A stretch of 11,791 bases of DNA, from NCBI GenBank assembly GCA_964387775.1, contig CAYLZO010000166.1:1-11791 (forward strand), given 5' to 3'. The position numbers were made by a program, and so were the translations under genes. The notes under the pieces are model-generated. The model did not search any database, was not told where the DNA came from, and worked only from the letters and a program-made list of their open reading frames with translations. Within the stretch, counting starts at the first letter, position 1, and the number at the start of each line of letters is the position of its first letter. This document shows positions 1-9,100 of this stretch, piece after piece. This DNA is from CAYLZO01 sp964387775. GTDB lineage: Bacteria; Chloroflexota; Anaerolineae; JAAYZQ01.

Positions 1-135
1 GTGGGTGTTGGTCGGCGTGGCCGAAGGGGTGGGCGTGGAGGTGTCGGTCGGCGCGATGCGCGGCGTATCGGTGGGCGTGGGGGTGGAGGTATCGGTGGGC
101 GTCGGCGTGCTGGTGCTCGTGGGCGTCGGCGAGGG
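1..135 (-). repeat. Pro-Thr-rich linker 3, running off the left edge
   Basis: Residues 3886-3930. The sequence is PSPTPTSTSTPTPTDTSTPT and similar, with one interruption, RIAPTD (3911-3916). The window ends at TPTNTH before any TTTPQP-PTPGGPP boundary is reached, so the linker and the protein continue beyond base 1. Confidence 0.92.
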
Positions 136-3100
136 GAAGACGAGGGCCACGGCCCAGGGCGCGCCCGTCAGCGGCGAAACGACGTCCGCCTCGGTGCCGC
201 TGTCGTCCAGCAGCTCGGCGCGGATCGAATCATCGCCGAGCCAGTTGCCCCAGTAGATCAACAGCGAGGTGCGGTCGAGGGCCAGGCCCTTCATTTGCCC
301 AGTGCTCACCTCTTCGGCCATGGTCCGCAGGCAGTCGTCCACGGGGTTGCCCGCCTCGAGGCAGACCAGGTCGGCGCGTTGGACGCGGCTGTACGTATCG
401 GGGAAGGAGCCATCCAAGTCGGGCCAGAAGACGTATTGGTGGTCGGGGTCCACGGCCAGGCCGTCGACGCTTTCGCCGATGCGGGGCGGGCTATGGCTGC
501 CATCCTCGCTCAACAGCGTCTCGACGGGATAGGGGCTGCTCAAGTCGGCGCGCATGAGTGTCTTGGGGTGACCGAATCCTTCTCCGTCCATCCAGTAGAG
601 CCAACTCCGGGTCGTGTCGAGGGCGAGCCAGGTCGGCTCGTTCAGGCCGCCGATGGCCACCGTCGGGCTCGAGCCGTCGAGGCGGGCGGCCATGATCCGC
701 CCGTTGGTGCCCCCCCGGGCCTCGGACCAGTAGAGGCGGTCGTTTTCGGGGTCCAGTTCGAGGCCGGCGATGCTGCCGTTGGGGTAAGCCACCGTCTCCA
801 CGTCGGTCCCGTCCAGGTTGGCCCGTTTGATCGAGACCGGAGATACGTCCTTCTCGAACCAATAGACCTTGCCGTGGACCGAGTCGACCTCGAGGTCGTT
901 AGGCGAATACTGGGGATCGGTCGTCACGGTGTCGATACAGGAGCCGTCGGAGCAGCCGCTGATGGGCGCGCCCTGGATCTCGCCATAGATGGCCCAAAAG
1001 ACCGCCTGGGCAGCGGGCGGCCCGCCGGGCGTGGGCGTGGGCAGGGGTTGGGGCGTGGTCGTGGCCGTCGGCGTGTTCGTCGGCGTGGGGGTGTTGCTCG
1101 GCGTCGGCGTGTTCGTCGGCGTGGCCGTGTCGGTCGGGGTGGGCGTGGGCGAGGGATATTGGAGCTCGACGTCGCGGATGCCGTCGTCGACGATGGGGTT
1201 GGCGACGGCCAGGTAGGTCGATCCGGTGCCGTCCAGCTTTTGGTGCAAGATGGTGTACTCGGTCCCGGCCGAGTTTTCCCGGCCCCAGAACACCTGGTAG
1301 TTGTTCAGGTCCAGGGCGATGCCCCGCAGGACGTCGCTCGCGGACTTGCGCATCGTGCGCAGGCAGGTGTCCTGCGGCGTGCAGTCGAGGATGAGGCGCT
1401 GGATGCGGGACTGGGGGTAGGTGCCCTGGTAGTACCAGCGGTCCACCCAGAAGAGCCAGTTGTGGACGGGGTCCACGGCCAGGCCGTAGGTCTCGGGGCC
1501 GACGAAGGGCGGGTCGTGGCTGCCGGTCTCTTCGATGACGGTCTCCAGGCCCGAGCCGTCCAGGTTGGCCCGCTGGACGCGCATGCTCGGCGTGTTGGCC
1601 TCGTCGAACCAGTAGAGCTTGCCAAGGGCCGGATCGAGGGCCAGCCAGGTGGGGCGGCCCAGGCCGCTGAGCAGCGTCGTCGGGTTGGCGCCGTCCAGGT
1701 CGGCGCGGCGCAGACGCCCGTCGTCCAGCGTCCAGTAGAGGTGCCCGGCCTCGGGATCGAGGGCCAGGGCGTTGGGCTCGGAGGTCGAGACGGTGACGAG
1801 GGTCTCGACGTTGCTGCCATCGACGTCGGCGCGGCGGATCTCGGGCGGGGCGAGGCCGGCGTCGATCCAGTAGACCTTGCCGGCGGCGGAATCGACGGCC
1901 AGGTCACGGGGCGGCTCGGTGACGCTGGGCGGCAGCACGTGGATGCAGGCGGTCGCGTCGTAGCAATAGAGGGGCGATTCCACGATGTGGGCGCCGCCGT
2001 ACCAGCCCGACCACTTGAGCACGTCGGCCGGGGGCGGCCCGCCGGGCGTCGGATCGGCGACGGGCTGGGGCGTCGTGGTCGGCGTGGGGGTGTGGGTGGG
2101 GGTGTGGGTCGGCGTCGGGGTCGAGGTGTCGGTGGGCGTCGGCGTGGGGGTGGCCGTATTGGTGGGCGTGGGGGTGGGCGTGGGCGGCAGCGGGCCAGAG
2201 TAGCCCAAGGCCAGGTGCCAGAGCGGGTAGAGGCTGGACGTCATCGTCTCGACGGCCGAGCCGTCCAGGTTGGCCCGGCGCACGGCATTGTCCTCGTTCC
2301 AATAGATCTTGTCCTCGTGGCGGTGCAGGACAAAGGTCTCCAGGTGGTTGGCGGTGGTGGTATAGATCGTCTCGGCGTGCGAGCCGTCCAGGTCGGCCCG
2401 CCGGATCCTTTTGCCCGCGATCCAGTACACCTTTTCGCCATAGCCATCGACGGCCAGGTCCCGGACGTAGACGTCGGGCAAGACGACCTCTTCGCCCGAG
2501 CCGTCCAGGTTGGCGCGGCGGATGCCCCAGCGTGCGTCGGTCCAGTAGAGTTTGCGGAAGACCTCGTCCACGGTCAGGGATTGGACATAGCCCAGCCCGG
2601 TAAAGAGGGTCACGCGGTTCGAGCCGTCGAGGTCCGAGCGCTCGATGCTCGATCCGTCGAAGGAGGGGCTGTGTTCCACCCAATAGAGGTAGCCGGCCCG
2701 GGGCGCGAGGGCGATAAAGCCGGGCTGGGTCAGGCCGGTCACGACGCCCTCGACGCCGGTGCCGTCCAGGTTGGCGCGGCGGATGCGGCCGGCGCTGCGG
2801 TTCACCCAGTAGAGCTTGGCCGCCAGGGGGTCCACGGCCAGGTTCTCCAGCTCCCAGTGGCGGGTGTCCTCGAACACGACTTCGGGGCTGGAGAGGTCGG
2901 AGAGGGGGGCGCGCACGATGTCGGGGTAGGTGCGCCAGTAGAGGTAGGGGTCGCCTGCCGGCGGCCCACCCTCCGGCGGCACGACCAGCGTGTCCTCGAC
3001 CGAGGCGCTATTGTTCGAGGGGTCGGGATCGTCCTGGCTGGCGCTGACGCTGGCGGTGTTGGTCAGCGTGCCCGAGGCCGAGGGCTCGACCTGGGTGGTC

Positions 3101-6100
3101 AGGGTCAGGGTGACGCGCTGGCCCCAGGCGACGGTGCCCAGGCTGCAACTCACCTCGCCGGCGGCTTCGGTGCAGCCGGCCGAGGGCGGGTCCGCCGAGA
3201 CGAGGCTGACGCCCGCCGGCAGCGTGTCGTGCAACAGGACGTCGTTGGCGTCCAGCGGCCCCTCGTTGGCCACGGTCAGGGTGTAGGCCAGCGTCTCGCC
3301 CAGCACGGCCAGGCCCGAGGAGGCGACCTTTTCCAGGGCCACGTCGGCGTGGGTGAGGGTTTCGCCGGGGATGAGGCCCGTGATCATGGGGCCGGCGTGC
3401 CACCAGGAGTAGCCGCCGCTCCAGGGTAGCTCGTCCCAGAGGGTCTCGATGAGGGTCGAGCGCTCGGCGGTGCCAAACTCGTACTGCTGGATGTGGCCCT
3501 GCCGGGTTAAGTAGGCGCGGGTGCCGGTGGGGTTGATCAGCAGCGAGCCGGCGCGCAGGTCGTGCCAGAAGCCGCTGCCCACCTGGGTGGCGCCCGTGCC
3601 GTCGAGGGCCGCCTGCCACAGGTGGCCGTCGTCGATCCAGTAAAGCTTGTCACCGGCCAAGTCCAGGGCCAGGTCGGTCAACTCGAACAGGTTGTCGGAC
3701 ACGGTGGTGTAAATGATGGCCGCGTCGGTGCCGTCCAGGTCGGCCTGCCACAGGTCCGAGCCGTAGGGCCACGAGGTCTTGGTCGAGATCCAGTAGAGCT
3801 TGCCGTGCTGGCGGTCGATGGCGATCTCGCTGGCCACGTGGTCGGCGGGCAGGTCGTGGAGGATGGCCGCCCCGCTGCCGTCCAGGTTGGCCCACCACAC
3901 GGCGCCGCCCTGCGACCAGTAGACCTTGCCGCCCTCGGGGTTCAGGACCAGGCTGCCGCTGCGGTACCAGCCGGGGAAGGGCAGGCCGGTCAGCACGTCC
4001 TCGGGGTTGAGGCCGTCCAGGTCGGCGCGGCGCAGGCGGCCCAGGTCGGTGTCCCGATCGACCTCGATCCAGTAGAGGCGGCCGCCCAGCAGGTCGAGGT
4101 CGAGCCCGGTGACCTGGCCCAGCTCTTCCAGCAGCACCTCGCGGTGGGAGCCGTCAAAGAGGTCGGCGCGCTCGATGCGGTTATGGGTCTCGAGGCCTGC
4201 CCAGGGGGCGTAGGACACGAAATAGATCTTGTAATGGTCGGGGGTGGCGGCGGCGCAGCGGCCAAAGGCGTCGCAGGCGCGGAGGGTGACGTTGTCGGGT
4301 TGGAAGCCGCTGAGGGAGCACGACGGTGCGAGCTCGTAGAGGCGCTGGAAGCCGTTGCTCACCCGGTCCCACCAGGGCGAGCTGTAGTAGCCATAGTCGG
4401 CGGCCTCCAGGTCGCAGGGGAAGGCTTCGGCAAGCTCAGCCGAGCCGCCAAAGCCGTCGGTGCTCAGGTCAAAGTCGGTGGCGCGTCCGGCATAGTGGGT
4501 CTGGGCCGAGGCGCCGGCCCCGCTGTAGCTCACCTCCAGGCTGACCTGGGGCGGCATGAGGTCGATGAGGCCGTTCCACTGCTGCCAGCGGCCGCGATTT
4601 TCGTCGTTGCGGTTGCCGATCACGTCGGCGCCGCGCATGTCGATCTGGTAGTAGCCCTCCAGGCCCGCCTGGGCGTCGAGCAGGTAGCTCCAGTCGGTGC
4701 TGCCGACGCCTGGCCCCGAGGCGGCCAGGGCCACCGGCTGCCAGCGGCGGTAGAGGGCCGCCACCTGGCCGGCGTTGAACGCCTCGTCATAGACCTCGAA
4801 CTCGTCCACGCGCCCGGAAAAGTAGGGCTGGGCCGCCTCGGGGGCGTAGCCCAAGGTCAGGCCGGTCTGGGCCAGGCCCGAGGCGGTGAGCAGGCCGGCC
4901 GACTCGTCGACGCCGTCCACGTAGAGGCGGCTGCCGCCGGCGCCCAGGGTGTGGACCACGTGGTGCCAGGCGCCGTCGGCGTAATCGGCGTCGGAGCGGC
5001 TGCAGATCGTCTCGCCGTAGCCGTCGTAGACCAGGGCGCAGACGTGTCCGCCGCTGAGAAAGAGGTCGCGGTCGTGGCTGGCTGCGTCATAGGCCGAGAC
5101 CAGGCCGCAGTCGGCGCACGTGGTGCGGAACCACAGCGCCCAGGTGACGTCACTCTCGGGCACGTCGGCCCCGACGTCGAGGACGTCGTCGGCGCCGTCG
5201 AACCCGGCGGCCAGGCCATAGATGCCGGGCAGGCCGGTCTCGGGACAGGTGCCGGCGCTGGGGTTGCAGGTGATGGGCGCGTCGTTGCCCGACAGGTCGC
5301 GGAAATCGACGTTGCCCGGTAGCTCGTTCATGAACATCAACAGCGACGGCTCGGACAGGGTGCCCAGCATGTCGGCCGGGACGAAGGCGATTTCGAGCGA
5401 ATCCAGGCCGGTGGCGATGCCCTGGGGCTCGGTCATGGCCCCGGTCAGGGTCATGGCCGTGGAAATGATGTCGGTCGAGGTGACGACCGTCAGCGTCTCG
5501 GAGACGACGCGGCGATCGGTGTGGATGGGGTCGAGACGCACCTCCGGGGCCGAGTTGTCGAGCCGGACCTGGAAAATCCGATAGTTCGCCGGTTGGGTGA
5601 CGTTGCCCACGTTGTCGGTGGCCCGCACGGTGACGGTGTACTGGCCGGTGGGGTCGGCCACGGCGTCGTTCTCGGCGTCGAGCTTGGACAGGGGGTAGTA
5701 GACGTGCCAGCCGCCGCTGCGGCCGTCGGCGGCCAGGCTCAGGGTGGCCGTCTGCCAGCCGGTGCTCAGTGGCTCGACGTCGACCTCCACCTGCTGCACG
5801 CCGCTGCCGGGGTCGGCGACGACGAGCGGCTCGGCGACGGTGCCGCTGAGTTCGACGGTCCAGTGCAGGTCATTGTCCCGCCGCGAGCGCTGGATGGGGT
5901 TGCCGGGCATCGTGGCAGGCAGGTCGGGGGGCTGGCCGTCGACGATGACGGTGTGGCTGTGGGGCGGGTCCTCGACGTTGCCCACGGCGTCCACGGCGCG
6001 GGTGTAGAGGGTGTGCTGGCCCTCGACGTCGGGACGGGCCCAGGTGTAGGCCCAGGTCTCGGCGCAGGGCGCGCCGTTGCACAGCGTCGTTTCGTAGCTG

Positions 6101-9100
6101 GTGCCCCGCAGTCCTCCCGCGGCCTGGTCGGCGCTGATCTCGACGCGGGTGACGTAGGAGGTCGGGTCGGCGGCGGTGCCGCCGATGACCAGGTGGCCGC
6201 CGGCCTGGGTGTAGGCGCCGAATTGGATGTCGGACGTGGGTTGATCGGCGTCGATGGTCAGCGAGTAGGCGCCGCTGGTGCTCAGCACGTCGCCGGTGAT
6301 GGGTGGCCCGGCCGCCGAGTCGAGCATCTGGGCGCGGGCCACGTTGCCGATGCCGACCGACTGGGTGCCGCCGCTGGCCGTCACCTGGTTGGCGACCGCC
6401 CTCTGTTCGCCCTGGAAGAGCAGGAAGGGGGTCGCGAAAGTGCTGCCGCCCAGGGCGGCGGGGAAGGTCGTCGAAATGGCGCCTGACTCGTACCAGGGCA
6501 CGGTCAGCTCGTTGGCGACGGTGGCGGTGTAGACCAGGCTGTCGCCGGGCGCGACAAAGTCGTCACGGTCGCCGACGGCCATGTAGAGGGCCAGCGGGTT
6601 GGGGTTCCAGACCGAGGGGTGGTAGCAATAGTTTTCGGGGTCGAGTTGATGGAGCCGCTTTTCCAGCTTGTCGCTCATGCTGTCGCCGTCGGCGTCGCGC
6701 AGCAGCGGGTCGGAGCTGATGCGCAGTGTCTGGCCGGGGGCATACTCAAAGTCCCAGCCGCCGGCCCAGGCGCCGGTGGGCGTGTGGGTGGCACAATCGT
6801 AGACGGCGTGGTAGACCTCTTGGGCGTCGGTCAGGCCGTCGCCGTCGGTGTCGGCGGTGCCGGGCAGGGTGCCCAGGCGGATCTCCTGAAAATCGCACAG
6901 GCCGTCGCCGTCGGTGTCGGCGTCGGTGGCGCTGAGGGGGCCGCCGCCGTTGTTGATACCCCGCTGCTGGTAGTCCAGCTCAAAGCCGTCGGTCAGGCCG
7001 TCGCCGTCGGTGTCCACGTTGTGGTCGTCGGGGTCGAGGCCGCAGTGGTGGTCCGACCAGAGACACCAGTTGTTGTAGCCATAGTAGCCGTCGCCGTCCC
7101 AATCCCAGCGCCAACTGTACGCCTTCTTGCCCGAGGGGAGACCGGGATTGACGCCGAAAAAGTCGTAGAATTCGTCCAGGGTGTCGGGCAGGACGTCGAG
7201 GTAGACGCTCTCGCCCAGGTCGTGGGAAAAGCTGACGTGCTGGTAGTCGAGGTCCTCGCAGAACTCGCCGGAGCACGACCAGGTGGGCACCTCCAGCCCG
7301 ACGTCGAGGTAGAGGGGGAAGGTCTGGTTCCGGCCGGCGACCAGCGTCTTGGCCGAGCTGTGGGCCTCGTTCTGGGGCGGCTGGGCCTTGTAAAGGGGGA
7401 TGGTGCAAGAACTGCTGCTGAAAAAGCCGTGGGATGCCCGTTGGATGGAGTAGCGATACTCGAAGGACCAGCCGTTGGGGATGTTGTTGGGCTGAGTGCC
7501 CACGTCCGTTTCGCCCACCGTCAGCCAGTCGTAGATCAGGACGCCGGTGGTCTCCATGCACGCTTGCTGGCAGTAGTTGCATCCCTCGGGCGTGGCCTGG
7601 TAAAGGTTCAGGCCGGCCGTGGCCCGAAAGACCACGGTATTGTCCTCGACCAGGCCCTTGCCTGGATCGCCAAGATCCATCTCAAAATTAGGCAGGACGA
7701 GCAGGTCGTCTCGCTCGGTCTCCAGGTCAAAGGCGACGCCCGACTCGAAATAGTAGTCGGCCAGTTGCTCGGTGAGCCAGCCCTTGAGGGTAAAGCAGGA
7801 GCCGGTCTCTTCGTCCTCGCCCCAGATACCGAGTTTGCAGATGAAGGTCAGGACCGCGTCGGCAAAGGCGGCCAGGCCGACCAGCAGCCAGCCGACGTAG
7901 GGGATGAGGGCGATCTGGAGGTAGAGCAGGGCGATCATGGTCGCGGCGAAGGAATAGGCCACCAGGTAGGAGTACTCGGGCGTGCCCGGCTCGACCTGGC
8001 CGGAGGCGATCATATAGATGAACACGCCCCAGATCATGCCCACCTCGATGACAAAGCCGACGAGGGCAGCCACGGCGGCGCCGTTGAGCGCCGTTCGCGC
8101 GCTGGAAACGTTGCTGCCGGCCGCGGTCACGCCGGCGTGGGCCGCCCGGAAGCTGTTGATCAAGGCCCGGGCCGGGATGAGCACGCCGGTGAGGAACGTG
8201 ATCGCGACCACCACGCCCGAGATGACATAATCGGGCACCTTGTCGGTGACGACGAGGTAGATCAACACGGCGATAACGGCCACGGCCACCACCACCAGGG
8301 CGCCGATGACGACGCCCCGGAAGCCCATGGAGCGAAAGATCTTGAAGCGGTTGCCCAGGTTGTTGAATTTGTCGACGGCCGACAGGGTGCCCCGGGTGGC
8401 GATGTGGTCGCCGATGGCCCACTTCAGGTAGCGGAAAAAGCTGGGTGCGTCGTCCAGGGCCAGGGAGAGCGCCCGCCCGATATAGATCTGCATGGAGATG
8501 GTCTTGGCCGCCGTGATCCCAATGGCCAGGAGGGCGTGGTTGCCGATAAAGGCGTCGTCGGCGATGACGTTTTTGTTGACCACCGGCCCGCCGAGGTCGA
8601 TGGTCGTTTGGACGCCGTTAAAGAGCATAAAGAGGTAGAGCTGGGCGGCGATGAGCTTGCCCTCGGCCACCTCGCGGTCGGGCTCGTCGGCAAAGGCGTC
8701 GGCGTAGCGGCGGCCGGTCTCTTGCCAGTACTCGACGCCTGCGAGCAACGACCAGGTGCCTTCGCCGGCGTCGTAGCCGTAGGGCGCCAGCTTGAGGTTG
8801 GCCGTGGTGCGCACCGGCACGCCGGCCCCGGCGGAGAAATCGACGGTCAGCTTGCGGCCGCTCCAGGTAAAGTTGCTGCCGACGTCGTCCCCGTCCAGGT
8901 TGAGGGCGCGATAGCCGTGCTCATAGGCCAGCAGCAGGCTGGGCGTGATAGGCGCGTAGGCCGTGAACGTCGCGTCGAGCAGGGGCGGGATCACGTCCTC
9001 GTTAACGCCGGCAATCATGCGCTGGAGGTCCTCGTAGCTGCCGGTCTCGACGCGCAGCGTGTCGCTGATGTGCCAGCGCTCGACCGGGGGCACCGCGTCG

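Noticed and set aside
1018..2193. Short GC-rich DNA repeats (ggcgtgggggt-like) as a CRISPR array or non-coding VNTR
   Set aside because: They are irregular, lack spacers of constant length, and translate in frame to Pro-Thr linkers of the minus-strand protein.
1904..2683. Minus-strand open frames out of register (for example 1904-2683, 1305-1907, 10544-11242, 7727-8422)
   Set aside because: Their translations are Arg/Pro/Ala-rich with no domain signatures, and they overlap the giant frame, which has unmistakable motifs in the same bases.
1..3429. Plus-strand open frame of more than 1,100 codons
   Set aside because: The product is Gly/Val/Arg-rich without any domain, and it is exactly codon-registered with the minus-strand gene, whose translation carries YWTD and DUF11 motifs. 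It is an antisense artefact of codon bias.
790..4030. Recurrent sequence close to gccgtccaggttggc at many sites (for example near 817, 1558, 1693, 2267, 2507, 2761, 3882)
   Set aside because: Considered as a protein-binding site or mobile repeat. It is simply the reverse complement of codons for the A-N/D-L-D-G blade motif, always in the same codon phase.
7837..8313. A separate membrane-protein gene inserted in the larger gene
   Set aside because: There is no stop before it, no ribosome binding site or change in codon use, and the frame is continuous on both sides.
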